The notes under the pieces are model-generated. The model did not search any database and was not told the origin of the DNA. It saw only the letters and a list, made by a program, of their open reading frames with translations. A stretch of DNA of 41,775 bases. Origin: JAWOGN01 sp046496815 (GTDB lineage Bacteria; Desulfobacterota; DSM-4660; Desulfatiglandales; Desulfatiglandaceae). The position numbers and the translations under genes were made by a program. Shown here piece by piece: positions 33,384 through 41,729 of the stretch; positions within the stretch are counted from its first letter, which is position 1; each line of letters opens with the position of its first letter. The stretch is taken from assembly GCA_046496815.1 (NCBI GenBank), contig JAWOGN010000276.1, positions 1 to 41,775 of the forward strand. The letters run 5' to 3'.

Positions 33384-34094
33384 CTACAAAAACCGAGTCC
33401 GATCCTCCATAAATCGCTTATAGATCTTGTAATGATCCGTTTGCTCATAATCGATTTCTTTCACTGGAATATCGTCAAAATTGTAAAGCTTCGCGTCGGG
33501 ACATGCCATCAAAATCGGTGAATGGGTGGCGATAATGAATTGAGCGTGTCCGGCTTTGCCCATATCCCGGATCAAATTAACGAGTTCGAGCTGGCTCCTG
33601 GGTGAAAGGGCCGTCTCAGGCTCATCCAAAAGGTAAAGACCTTTTTTTTGGTACCGCGCCCTGAAAAATGACATGAGGGATTGACCGTGGGATTGCGTCA
33701 TCAACGATTTGCCCCCAAAATAGTTGAGCATGCCGGGATCCTTTTTTGCCCACTCATCCAGGTATCGGGCAAATTCTTGAGATCTTTCGGATGTAAAGAA
33801 CGATCCGGGAACAACACCATCCATCCATTCGACGGTAATAAACCGGTAAAGCGCCTCCTCGTAGGGGTTGTTTTCAAAGCGCGTATTCTCGAGGCTCCGC
33901 CAGATGTGGATATCGCATTTCCGGCAAATCGCTTCGAGCAGGGTCGATTTTCCCGTACCATTTTCCCCCACGAAAATACTGACGGGCGCTTGGAACAGAA
34001 TGGTTTTCGTTTCATGAAAGGTGGGCAGATTGAAGGGATAATATTCCTTGTTTGGATATTTTTCCGGCAGAAGCGTGACTTTCTTCAGGTGCAT
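33384..34094 (-). CDS. ABC-type AAA ATPase, stand-alone
   Basis: A 236-residue soluble ATPase with ABC-type motifs: Walker A GENGTGKST near residue 43, a signature-like SHGQS (in TQSHGQSLMSFF), Walker B LYLLDEPETALSP and switch His in IIATHSPIL. No membrane partner or transporter gene is adjacent, and the protein lacks the coiled coil of SMC or RecF proteins, so it belongs to the short, stand-alone AAA_21-type ATPases. Some members of that group form toxin-antitoxin or defence pairs, but no partner nuclease is next to it. AAGGAAA precedes the ATG. A 289-base gap with a REP-like palindrome separates it from the gene downstream. Confidence 0.85.
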   Translation of the reverse strand: MHLKKVTLLPEKYPNKEYYPFNLPTFHETKTILFQAPVSIFVGENGTGKSTLLEAICRKCDIHIWRSLENTRFENNPYEEALYRFITVEWMDGVVPGSFFTSERSQEFARYLDEWAKKDPGMLNYFGGKSLMTQSHGQSLMSFFRARYQKKGLYLLDEPETALSPRSQLELVNLIRDMGKAGHAQFIIATHSPILMACPDAKLYNFDDIPVKEIDYEQTDHYKIYKRFMEDRTRFL

Positions 34095-34274
34095 GATACG
34101 GTTTCCTTTACTCAGAAGACAGCGTCAAAAGCGTCCAACATCCTCAGGCTTTTTGGGGTCATCACCCGATGAAACCATGTATTCAAAAATATAGGGAAAA
34201 CAAAACCCGCTGTCAACTCAATGGAATTCGTGGATTTCGTCGCCTATCTCCGTGAATGCAATGTAACATTCTGC

Positions 34275-34299
34275 TTCAATTTAGGTTTTTGAAAAGACC
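34275..34299. repeat. short dispersed motif, copy B
   Basis: TTCAATTTAGGTTTTTGAAA followed by AGACC matches 13133-13157 at about 22 of 25 positions by eye. It lies in the 305-base gap between the ATPase and RND genes, next to the terminator at 34290-34338. Nothing else is seen in 34095-34274. Confidence 0.4.
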
Positions 34300-34338
34300 C
34301 GGAAGCGGAACGGAACGACTTGTTGGGATCGCTTCCGG
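34290..34338 (-). terminator. terminator of the RND operon
   Basis: On the minus strand, CCGGAAGCG and CGCTTCCGG (9-bp stem, 22-base loop) are followed by GTCTTTTC, 62 bases after the RND gene stop. The T-run is short and the loop long, so it is a plausible but not strong intrinsic terminator. Confidence 0.45.
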
Positions 34339-34399
34339 AAGACCGCAGCAGAACTCCCCGGTGTATGGGCGGCCATTCACATGGGTTCCACCGGATGGC

Positions 34400-37300
34400 T
34401 CAAACAGGCTCTTCTTCCTCAGGCTTGCTCCCGGTGAGACGATAGAAGGGTGCCCAGTAAGCCCTACGGAGTCGACTGATACCCAGTTCCGCAGCTTGAC
34501 CGGTGGTGGCGACCAGCGAATAAAGTGTGGGCACGACAACCAGGGTCAGGACCGTGGCAAGGGCAAGCCCGAATATGACGGCACTGGCCATGGAACTCCA
34601 CCATTGGGTGGACTCACTGACGGTGGATAATTCCATTTTTCGAAAATTGTAGGCAATGCCCGTCACCATGGGCATAAGGCCGAGGATGGTGGTTACCGCG
34701 GTCAGGAGCACCGGCCGCAGACGGGTGCAGCCTGCGGCGATAATCGCCTCACGAACGCCCATCCCCCGCTCGCGGAGCCGGTTCGCGTAATCGATAAGGA
34801 CGATCGCGTTGTTGACCACGACACCGGCCAAGGAAATGACCCCCACCCCCGTCATAATGATGCCGAACGGCTTGTTCATGATGGACAAACCGAGGAAGAC
34901 GCCGCCCAGGGAGAGAATAACCGAAGTCATGATGATTAACGGTTGGGAGACGGAGTTGAACTGGGTGACAAGGATGAGGAGAATCAGGAATAACGCGGCG
35001 CCGAAGGCCTTGGATAGAAACGCCTGTGCCTTTTGCTGCTCTTCAAACTCACCGGTGAAAACCAGTTTGTAGCCCGGCGGCAGGGTTGCATCGGACATAA
35101 TTTTCTCTGCCTGTGCCCGGACAACGGGCCCGGGAACGTAGTTCTCGTCCACATCGGCCTTGACCGTAACAACCCGCTCGTGGTTAATGCGATTCACTTG
35201 ACCCAGCCCCCCCGTGATCTCGAAATCGGCGATGGTGCTCAACGGCACAAGGCCCTCATTCGTCGGGATCAAGAGTTCTCTCAGTAAATCGGTCATCCGG
35301 CGATCCGACTCGGGCAACTGAACTGTGATGTCGTAGTCCTCATCCCCCTCGCGAAATGTGGAAACCTTGATGCCGTTGAAAGCCACCTTCAGAACAAAGC
35401 CGATGACTTCCGTGGACAAACCCAAAAGCGCCGCCCGCTGGCGATCGACCCTCACTTCAACGGTGGGTGCGCCGGCGACATAATCGTCCCGGATGTCCTG
35501 GACGAAAGGGATCTTCTCCAGCACCCCCCGCGCTTGTTGTGCGATGCGTCCCAGCACATCAAAATTATCGCCCGAGATCTCGATATTGATCGGCGCTCCG
35601 GTCGGCGGCCCCTCTTCCTGCTTGGCAACGCTTATTTCAGCGCCGGGGATGTTCTGAATCCGCTCCCTGATCTCTTCGACGGTCCGGGGGGACGGTTCGG
35701 TCCGATCCTCCATGTCGTGGAACTGAATGCCGATATGGTTTGGCGCGTTGTCCTCGAAAGCGGATTGACCGCCCATGACCGCTACGGTTTTCGTGTAAAT
35801 GTGCTTCACGTTCGCCATATCCGTCAAACCGTTGACCCGGTTGCCGTTCCGCAGGGTGTGCATCTTTTTTTCGGCTTCATCATCGTAGCACTGGGCAGGG
35901 TCTGTATGCGGCAGGCCTTCGCTGTGTCCCCTGCAGAGGGCCAGCTCCACCTGCCGGGCGATTCGGTCGGAGTATTCCAGGTCGGCCCCCTCGGGCATAT
36001 CCAAATTGACATAGATAGCGTTCGGATCCACATTCGGAAAAAACTCGATCGGCTTCTCCAGTCCCACTTCATAGAACCAGATCATTGCCATTGCCGCCAG
36101 GCCGAGCAAGGACATGGCCACGACCGCCAGGCGGTGGTTGAGGGCGCCGTTAAGAAGATGGCGGTACGCCTTCAGCAATGGCCCCCGGACGGTGATCGGC
36201 GCCTCCCCGGCCCGCTCGATCTCATCCGCGCCGGCCTTTATCTTTGAGAAACGGTGGCCCGCGGGAAGCCTCAGAAAAAACGCCGCCAGAGCCGGGTTGA
36301 TGACCAGCGCAACAAACAGCGACGATGACAAGGTAATAATAACCGTCTTGGGCAGATAGGCCATAAACTCGCCCATGATGCCCGGCCAGAACAGGAGGGG
36401 AAAGAATGCCGCAACCGTGGTGACGGTGGATGCGGCGACCGGTTGAGCAACTTCTCCGGTTGCCTTGACCGCGGCCCGAAGACGCGGCACGCCCTGCTCC
36501 ATGTACCGAAAAATATTTTCGACGATGACGATGGCGTTATCCACCAGCATGCCCAGCGACAAAGTGAGGGAAAAAAGAACGACCATATTGAGGGTAATGC
36601 CCAGCGCGTGAAGGACCGAAAACGACAGAAACATGGAGAACGGAATCGCCAGACTGACCAACACGGCATTGCGAACGCCCATGACAAAGAAGAGGACAAC
36701 GATAACCAGGATGAGGCCGCTGATGATATTGTTTTCCAGGTCGGAAACCATGATCCGGATATCTTTGGCATGGTCCATGAGTTTTGTCACCTTCGTTCCG
36801 GCGGGCCACCTGGCCTTCTGAGAATCAACGAGCCGATCGATTTGTTCGGTGATGCGCAACACATTTTCGCCCGCCCGCTTCTTGACCGCGATGTTGACCG
36901 CCCGGCGGCCGTCCAATCGGGCTCTCCCCTCCTCATCCTTGAACCCATCTACGACACGTGCCACGTCTTTTAGGTACACAGGCCGCCCCTCGTGCAACCC
37001 GACCACCAATCCGTAAATCTCATCGGGGGTTTGAAATTCTCCGGGCACTCGAAGCTGAAATCTCCCGTCCGCCATCCGGATCGCACCTCCGGATACGTTT
37101 TGATTTTCTTCGGAAATAACCTTCTGGAGTCTGGTGATCGCCAGGCCATAGTAAGAAAACTTGTCGGGGAATGGCTCGACCCGGATCTCCCGCTCCAACC
37201 CGCCCGTCACCTCTGCATCCAGGACCCCGGGAATGGACTCAATATCTTCCTCGAGCTGGTCGGCGATTTGCTTGAGCCTCACCAGTCCGACGGTTCCGGA

Positions 37301-37732
37301 AAGGGAAAGGATGATGATCGGCAATTCAGAGATATTCACCTCCGTCACTTCAGGATCATCTTCCAGGTCGGTCGGCAAGTCGGGCCCGGCCAAATCGACT
37401 TTGTCCTTGGTCTTGGGAAGGACATCATCAATGTCGGTCCCGGCCTCGAACTCAATGACAATGGAACTCATACCCTCGGTACTGGAAGACACGACCTTCT
37501 TCACCGCTTCCAGGCCCTTGAGTTTCTTTTCGATGGGTATTGTGATTGATTGCTCAATGTCTTCGGGCGCGACACCGGCATACTGCGTCTTGATAAAGAC
37601 GTAGGGAATGGTGATATCGGGCGCCGATTCGCGGGGAAGGGAGCGATAGGCGACCAGGCCGAAGATGATAATCACCATGGCCAGGACAATAACGCTGACT
37701 CTTTTGCGAACCGCTAGATCAGAGATGATCAT
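34400..37732 (-). CDS. RND efflux pump, inner-membrane transporter (AcrB/HAE1 family)
   Basis: A 1110-residue proton-driven RND transporter. The N-terminus (VRKRVSVIVLAMVIIIFGLV) is the first membrane helix. The TM4 proton-relay motif is LGMLVDNAIVIVENIFR (one Asp kept, the second replaced by Asn as in many family members). The second repeat shows GIIMTGVGVISLAGVVVNNA and CTRLRPVLLTAVTTILGLMP. Periplasmic porter domains lie in between. A Cys-containing insert of roughly 50 residues (ALCRGHSEGLPHTDPAQCYD) in the second periplasmic region is unusual. The start overlaps the adaptor stop by four bases. It is longer than AcrB (1049). Substrate cannot be predicted. Confidence 0.94.
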   Translation of the reverse strand: MIISDLAVRKRVSVIVLAMVIIIFGLVAYRSLPRESAPDITIPYVFIKTQYAGVAPEDIEQSITIPIEKKLKGLEAVKKVVSSSTEGMSSIVIEFEAGTDIDDVLPKTKDKVDLAGPDLPTDLEDDPEVTEVNISELPIIILSLSGTVGLVRLKQIADQLEEDIESIPGVLDAEVTGGLEREIRVEPFPDKFSYYGLAITRLQKVISEENQNVSGGAIRMADGRFQLRVPGEFQTPDEIYGLVVGLHEGRPVYLKDVARVVDGFKDEEGRARLDGRRAVNIAVKKRAGENVLRITEQIDRLVDSQKARWPAGTKVTKLMDHAKDIRIMVSDLENNIISGLILVIVVLFFVMGVRNAVLVSLAIPFSMFLSFSVLHALGITLNMVVLFSLTLSLGMLVDNAIVIVENIFRYMEQGVPRLRAAVKATGEVAQPVAASTVTTVAAFFPLLFWPGIMGEFMAYLPKTVIITLSSSLFVALVINPALAAFFLRLPAGHRFSKIKAGADEIERAGEAPITVRGPLLKAYRHLLNGALNHRLAVVAMSLLGLAAMAMIWFYEVGLEKPIEFFPNVDPNAIYVNLDMPEGADLEYSDRIARQVELALCRGHSEGLPHTDPAQCYDDEAEKKMHTLRNGNRVNGLTDMANVKHIYTKTVAVMGGQSAFEDNAPNHIGIQFHDMEDRTEPSPRTVEEIRERIQNIPGAEISVAKQEEGPPTGAPINIEISGDNFDVLGRIAQQARGVLEKIPFVQDIRDDYVAGAPTVEVRVDRQRAALLGLSTEVIGFVLKVAFNGIKVSTFREGDEDYDITVQLPESDRRMTDLLRELLIPTNEGLVPLSTIADFEITGGLGQVNRINHERVVTVKADVDENYVPGPVVRAQAEKIMSDATLPPGYKLVFTGEFEEQQKAQAFLSKAFGAALFLILLILVTQFNSVSQPLIIMTSVILSLGGVFLGLSIMNKPFGIIMTGVGVISLAGVVVNNAIVLIDYANRLRERGMGVREAIIAAGCTRLRPVLLTAVTTILGLMPMVTGIAYNFRKMELSTVSESTQWWSSMASAVIFGLALATVLTLVVVPTLYSLVATTGQAAELGISRLRRAYWAPFYRLTGSKPEEEEPV

Positions 37733-38868
37733 GACTGGACAATCTCTTCCGGTCGACTCACATTTTTGATCACCTTGACCGTCTGACCGTCATCCAGAAA
37801 TCGATGCCCAACGACGACAACGTGCTCCCCCGGACTTAAACCTGCTTGCACATGGACCTGCCAGCCGGTCAGTACCCCCAGTTGCACCGGTCTTTTTTCC
37901 ACCTGACCATCCGTTTCCACATAGACGAAACGGTCATCTCCATGGGTGATCACGGCGTAGAGGGGGACGGACAAGGCTTCATCAAATACCTTTTTGACAA
38001 GCTCCACCCGCGCGAACATACCCGAGAGAATTCGGCCGTCGGGGTTGGGAACAATCAGCTCGAGGTCATAGAGACGGGCCATGGTCTTCGGCTGACGGGA
38101 AAGGAACACCTTCTTGCCTTTTACGCGAAGTTTGTCCAGGGCTTCGATGACGACCTCCGCTTCCTCCAGTGTGAACACCGCCTCGACATCACTTTCGGGT
38201 ACGCCCACCGTGACCTTGACCGTGTCGTTCTGGAGAATTTGGGCCACCGGCTGATTGACGTCCAGCAAGTCCCCGACTTTCGCCTTAATCTCATTGATGC
38301 GACCGGAGATGGGCGCGTTGATTCGGGTCCGACTCAATGCCAAATTGGCTTCACTGCGCTGCGCCTCCAAATCCTTCAGCCGGGCTTCGGCTTCATCCAA
38401 CTTGCTTGCTGCCGCGATGTTCCGTTTAGCGAGGGTTTCAAAGCGGCTGTATTCAAGCCTGGCCAGCTTATAATTTGCCTCGATTCGAGCCAAATGGGAT
38501 CGGTAGTCCCGGTCATCCAGCTGGACCAGCCTCTGCCCTTTTGTGACTTCCTGTCCCTCTTCAACCGGAATCGTGATCACCTGCCCCTTGACTTCAGCTT
38601 TCACCCACAGGTCTTCAAAAGGTTCCACCTCGGCAGGTAAACTGATTTTATCCTCAACCCGTTGCGGGTTCAGGGTCAGCGTGATCACGCTGACAGCGGG
38701 AACCTCTTTCTTTATTGCCGCCTTTTTCGCCTCCGCCAGCCGACCTTGTTCCTCAATCACGCGACCACCCATCACGATAATGAAAGCCAAGATCAAGCCG
38801 ACGATCAGCCAAGGGAAAAACCCCCAGAAAAAACGCAACAGCTTTGTTCCGAAATCAGACTTTTTCAT
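37729..38868 (-). CDS. RND efflux periplasmic adaptor (membrane fusion protein)
   Basis: The HlyD/AcrA-type adaptor linking the RND pump to an outer-membrane channel. Residues 10-35 form one membrane anchor (LLRFFWGFFPWLIVGLILAF). A barrel-sandwich half-motif (VKAEVKGQVITIPVEEGQEV), a coiled-coil hairpin (ARLEYSRFETLAKRNIAAAS ... LKDLEAQRSEANLAL), the second half-motif (INAPISGRINEIKAKVGDLL) and a beta-barrel domain follow. The ATG at 38868 gives 379 residues and overlaps the tetR end by 14 bases; a TTG at 38919 is possible but has no binding site. No TolC-type gene is in the window, so the outer-membrane part must be encoded elsewhere. Confidence 0.92.
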   Translation of the reverse strand: MKKSDFGTKLLRFFWGFFPWLIVGLILAFIIVMGGRVIEEQGRLAEAKKAAIKKEVPAVSVITLTLNPQRVEDKISLPAEVEPFEDLWVKAEVKGQVITIPVEEGQEVTKGQRLVQLDDRDYRSHLARIEANYKLARLEYSRFETLAKRNIAAASKLDEAEARLKDLEAQRSEANLALSRTRINAPISGRINEIKAKVGDLLDVNQPVAQILQNDTVKVTVGVPESDVEAVFTLEEAEVVIEALDKLRVKGKKVFLSRQPKTMARLYDLELIVPNPDGRILSGMFARVELVKKVFDEALSVPLYAVITHGDDRFVYVETDGQVEKRPVQLGVLTGWQVHVQAGLSPGEHVVVVGHRFLDDGQTVKVIKNVSRPEEIVQS

Positions 38869-39496
38869 ATTCCAACGGCCCTTTGTCTTCACAAACGCCC
38901 CTTTGTTCCAGCCCTTCAAACGCCAACCGCAACAAGCGCTCAGGCCTCTGCGGATCGGAACTTCCGGGGTTCACGTATTCCAGATGAAAACAGAAATCAA
39001 GCAAGCTCAACAGGAGGAAAGCCACCTCCTCCGCATCCGCCTCCCTCACCTCCCCGCGAGCGACTCCCTCCAGATAGATCTGCTTTATCGCTGCGACCAT
39101 CCGGCGGTGATATTGATCGACATCGTAATTCGGAGCGCCCTGACGCGGCCCAAAAACCAAATTGTAAATCAATTTGAACAGATTTTGTTGCGCCATGACT
39201 CCCTGATAAATTTGATGATAGAGGCAAACAAGTCGATCGAGTGCCGTACCCGGGATTTCGAAGACTTCCGCCAAAACAGCCTTCTGTTGCTCCGAGGCTC
39301 CCTCGAGGATCGTGCGAAACATTCCTTCTTTGTTCTTGAAATAATAATAGAGCACCGGTTTGGTGACACCGGCCCGCGCAACAATTTCTCTTACAAACGT
39401 GCCGCTATACCCCCTTTCGGCAAAAAGATCCGTTCCCGCATCCAGAAGCCTGTTTCTTGCCGTCTTCTCATCAACTTTTTTTGTTATCCGTTTCAT
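38855..39496 (-). CDS. TetR/AcrR-family repressor of the RND operon
   Basis: A 213-residue regulator with an N-terminal helix-turn-helix (AGTDLFAERGYSGTFVREIV, then ARAGVTKPVLYYYFKNKEGM) and a C-terminal ligand-binding domain (QQNLFKLIYNLVFGPRQG). It is the first gene of the operon with adaptor and pump, an arrangement typical of drug- or solvent-sensing autorepressors. It overlaps the adaptor start. The promoter (39711-39739) and a palindrome (39749-39764) lie upstream; the repeat at 39512-39684 separates them from the ATG. Confidence 0.92.
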   Translation of the reverse strand: MKRITKKVDEKTARNRLLDAGTDLFAERGYSGTFVREIVARAGVTKPVLYYYFKNKEGMFRTILEGASEQQKAVLAEVFEIPGTALDRLVCLYHQIYQGVMAQQNLFKLIYNLVFGPRQGAPNYDVDQYHRRMVAAIKQIYLEGVARGEVREADAEEVAFLLLSLLDFCFHLEYVNPGSSDPQRPERLLRLAFEGLEQRGVCEDKGPLEYEKV

Positions 39497-39511
39497 AGCA
39501 AAATGCGGTTT

Positions 39512-39684
39512 GCAAAATTTGATGTGCGCATAAAAAGTCGGAAATCACCTTTTTCCGTCATTCCGGTGTAGACCGGAATCCAGTTTTTTCAATTACTTAA
39601 GAAGGAGCTTGCCCTCCGTTCGAAGATCCCGCATTCATCGGGATTTCCAACGGGGTGACACCTTTTACGATTTCATTAAATTTG
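39512..39684 (-). repeat. MITE-like dispersed repeat, copy 2
   Basis: The inverted second copy of the element at 156-331, about 173 bases. Its ends (AAATTTGAT at the left, AAATTTGC at the right) are imperfect inverted repeats. Both internal hairpins are preserved (ATTCCGG/CCGGAAT near 39561-39579; ATCCCG/CGGGAT near 39627-39645). The divergent centre corresponds to 231-255 of copy 1. It begins 16 bases before the tetR start codon and lies downstream of that operon's promoter, in the same orientation relative to the gene as copy 1. Confidence 0.75.
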
Positions 39685-39710
39685 CTGGGTTTACAATAAT
39701 TTTTAAATTA

Positions 39711-39739
39711 ATTTTAATAATCGAAGCGGAGGTCGTCAA
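39711..39739 (-). promoter_or_regulatory. sigma70-type promoter of the tetR-adaptor-RND operon
   Basis: On the minus strand, TTGACG (39739-39734), a 17-base spacer and TAAAAT (39716-39711). Transcription would start near 39704, giving a leader of about 210 nt that includes the repeat at 39512-39684. Confidence 0.55.
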
Positions 39740-39748
39740 GGGGAATAC

Positions 39749-39764
39749 TACCTATCGGTAGGTA
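39749..39764. promoter_or_regulatory. candidate operator palindrome
   Basis: TACCTATCGGTAGGTA: arms TACCTA and TAGGTA with a four-base centre. It lies 10 bases upstream of the -35 box of the tetR-RND promoter (centre near -52). TetR-type repressors bind sites of this size, although a position upstream of -35 is less usual for repression. Confidence 0.45.
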
Positions 39765-40080
39765 CATTTTCGCTTTGCTGCTCCGGGGAAGGACAAATAG
39801 GTCGGCGCAATCCAAAGGGGCGGGTATCCGAAAACGAGACCAAAAACCGTGCCGGAGTCTTTTGGGTGTATCCTCCAAATGCCGCTCATCGGGGCCGAGG
39901 GGAATATTCACGAGGTCGGCTTCTTCATTGGAATATGACGAAACCCCAATCGATGGACTCAAAAATTAGACACCTTTCATTCAGCAGCCGGATCCATACG
40001 CAGCACGAACACGAAATTTGCCATCAAAGACGTCCTTTCATCCGGAAATAAGCTTAAGCGACCCAGTCGGCCATTTTCCA
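39765..40080. other. gene-free stretch, nothing recognised
   Basis: 316 bases between the operator of the RND operon and the end of the PilZ gene. No convincing reading frame, RNA gene, repeat or terminator was seen on either strand. Confidence 0.5.
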
Positions 40081-40920
40081 TCAACCCACGTCATAAAAGG
40101 AAAGCCGTTCAGCATGCGGTTCGGACATTTGAACACGCTGTGCGGTAAAATCAAAAGAAACGGCAAACTTCGTCATATCCGATTCATTCCCGATATCATT
40201 GACGGCTGTCAGTCCCAGCTGTATCTCCCCGGCAACTTTAGGAAATGAAGGAAAATCATCGGGCAGGACGGCCTCATTCAAATACCCGACTTCGGCACAA
40301 TCGGATTCATAACCCACCCCGTCGCCCACGGCCCAATAGAGTTTGTAGCCCGTCACTCCGGGGCCGTCAGAAGCCTTCCAACGGACTCTTTTTCTTCCGG
40401 CTTTGGGTATTCCTTTTGCACTTTCCGGCGGACCCAAAAAATATTTTTCTCCCGCGATCAACCCCCTCAAGACCCCCACTGAGTTCACGGGCGCCATCAG
40501 CTTGAATTTCAGCCCAATTCCCTGGGGACTAATCCGGACAACTTCCCCGGTAATATTGACGGGAATCCGGTAGCTTGGTAAGGGAAAAACCAGCGAAACC
40601 CTTTGTCCGATGAAAAAGGGGCCGCGGGTTTGGATGAACGCACCGCCCGTGCTGATGTTTTCGATGAAGTCATTGTGATTTCGCCCCGCCGCGGTGTAAT
40701 GCACCCCCATGAAAAGGGCCTTCCGGACATGTCTCCTTTTCTCCCTCAAAGGCCTTGCACCCCCTCCAAAATCGGTTCTATTCCATGACGGTTCGGCGCC
40801 TGTCACTCCTGCGACAGACGGCGTGCCCGACCTGTTAACGTAAACGACTTCCGGAGTCTCCCCGGACCCCGATGCGGGGTTCGCAGGGATCCGAGCCCTG
40901 CAACTCCATCCAACCGCCAC
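40081..40920 (-). CDS. PilZ domain protein with C-terminal fibronectin-III-like domain
   Basis: A 279-residue protein. A PilZ domain (about 58-145) has the c-di-GMP motifs RRHVRK and NISTGG, spaced as usual, followed by FFIGQRVSLVFPLP and GIGLKFK. Residues about 175-255 resemble a fibronectin type III domain (RKRVRWKASDGPGVTGYKLY, then LGLTAVNDIGNESD). The combination would couple c-di-GMP to a beta-sandwich interaction domain. No membrane segment or signal peptide is seen, so the FnIII-like part would be cytoplasmic. The GTG at 40920 has no clear binding site and the first 50 residues look non-conserved, so the true start may be further in. It follows the formyltransferase gene by 11 bases. 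Confidence 0.78.
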   Translation of the reverse strand: MAVGWSCRARIPANPASGSGETPEVVYVNRSGTPSVAGVTGAEPSWNRTDFGGGARPLREKRRHVRKALFMGVHYTAAGRNHNDFIENISTGGAFIQTRGPFFIGQRVSLVFPLPSYRIPVNITGEVVRISPQGIGLKFKLMAPVNSVGVLRGLIAGEKYFLGPPESAKGIPKAGRKRVRWKASDGPGVTGYKLYWAVGDGVGYESDCAEVGYLNEAVLPDDFPSFPKVAGEIQLGLTAVNDIGNESDMTKFAVSFDFTAQRVQMSEPHAERLSFYDVG

Positions 40921-40931
40921 ATGCGAGCAGG

Positions 40932-41729
40932 CTATTCCCGATACCCTTCGGGTGCGGGGTGGCCGTCAAAATAGAGCGCTCGGTTTTCGTCGAACCCGAA
41001 GCGGCCCCGGGCGATGAGCTCAATGCTTCGGGGGAATATTTTCCAGTCTCCCACAGCTTTAAGGCGTGCCTGGTGTGCATCCACCACCCGGAGAAAGACC
41101 TCCCTTTTCCGGATCAAACTGTCGAGGGCTTCCGGCAATTCAACAGGGATTGCTTCCGACACCATCAGCAAGGGGCCTGTGTCCACACCCGCATCCGTCC
41201 ACAAGGTGGAGGCTCGGAGCATTGTTTCTCCGGCTGTAATGGCATCCCGAACCGCATGGTCCCCCACGTATTTCCGCTGACCATTCGGCAGACGGATAGA
41301 CAGATCGGCAGGGTGAACATTCACACACCTGTCTAAGGTAATGTAGCTCATATAACCGCCGAGAGCAATCACATCAATTTCAAAGGCTCTCACCAGTGTC
41401 TTGGCGGGACGGTCATATTCTTTCCTGGCCGAAAGGCCCTCCGGCGTGCCGATGGATTTCTTCAAAGACCGCATCCGATGGAAAGTTCGAATGTCGTAGC
41501 TAAAATAGGGAAGGCCGTTTTCGCAAGCGATTTTTTCTCCGGCGGAAACGCCGTCCGATCGATCGCTGAAGATGAAAATCACTTCAAAGGGCGAGGCGCC
41601 CGCCGCCGACTTGAGCATTTTCTCCCGCTCAATTAACTTCATGATGTTGGTGCCTGAACCCGACAGGAAGGCGGCGACCCGCATGGGCCGACCCGCTCTC
41701 TGGGGATCAAAAATGGGGACGATGGACAT
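40932..41729 (-). CDS. PurN-like formyltransferase family protein
   Basis: A 265-residue member of the formyltransferase (GART/PurN) family. Motifs: AFLSGSGTN (phosphate loop), LGGYMSYITLDRCVNVHPAD with the catalytic Asn-His pair, and TDAGVDTGPLL with the catalytic Asp. PurN is about 200-215 residues; the extra length lies in an N-terminal segment and in a loop after FSDRSDGVSAGE. HPADLSIRLPNGQ replaces the usual HPSLLPxFxG, and a KYVGDHAVRDAI stretch follows, so it may not be the purine enzyme itself. The ATG has AAAAGG upstream. It is probably co-transcribed with the PilZ gene. The last 46 bases of the window hold nothing recognisable. Confidence 0.8.
   Translation of the reverse strand: MSIVPIFDPQRAGRPMRVAAFLSGSGTNIMKLIEREKMLKSAAGASPFEVIFIFSDRSDGVSAGEKIACENGLPYFSYDIRTFHRMRSLKKSIGTPEGLSARKEYDRPAKTLVRAFEIDVIALGGYMSYITLDRCVNVHPADLSIRLPNGQRKYVGDHAVRDAITAGETMLRASTLWTDAGVDTGPLLMVSEAIPVELPEALDSLIRKREVFLRVVDAHQARLKAVGDWKIFPRSIELIARGRFGFDENRALYFDGHPAPEGYRE

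Noticed and set aside
33384..34094. Stand-alone ABC-type ATPase considered as part of an anti-phage defence system.
   Set aside because: No partner nuclease, reverse transcriptase or toxin gene is adjacent, so a defence role has no support here.
35534..36247. A 237-codon plus-strand frame opposite the RND pump gene.
   Set aside because: It is antisense to a clear RND transporter with all motifs; no family similarity is visible.
37846..38640. A 264-codon plus-strand frame opposite the adaptor gene.
   Set aside because: Antisense to a complete membrane fusion protein; no independent signals.
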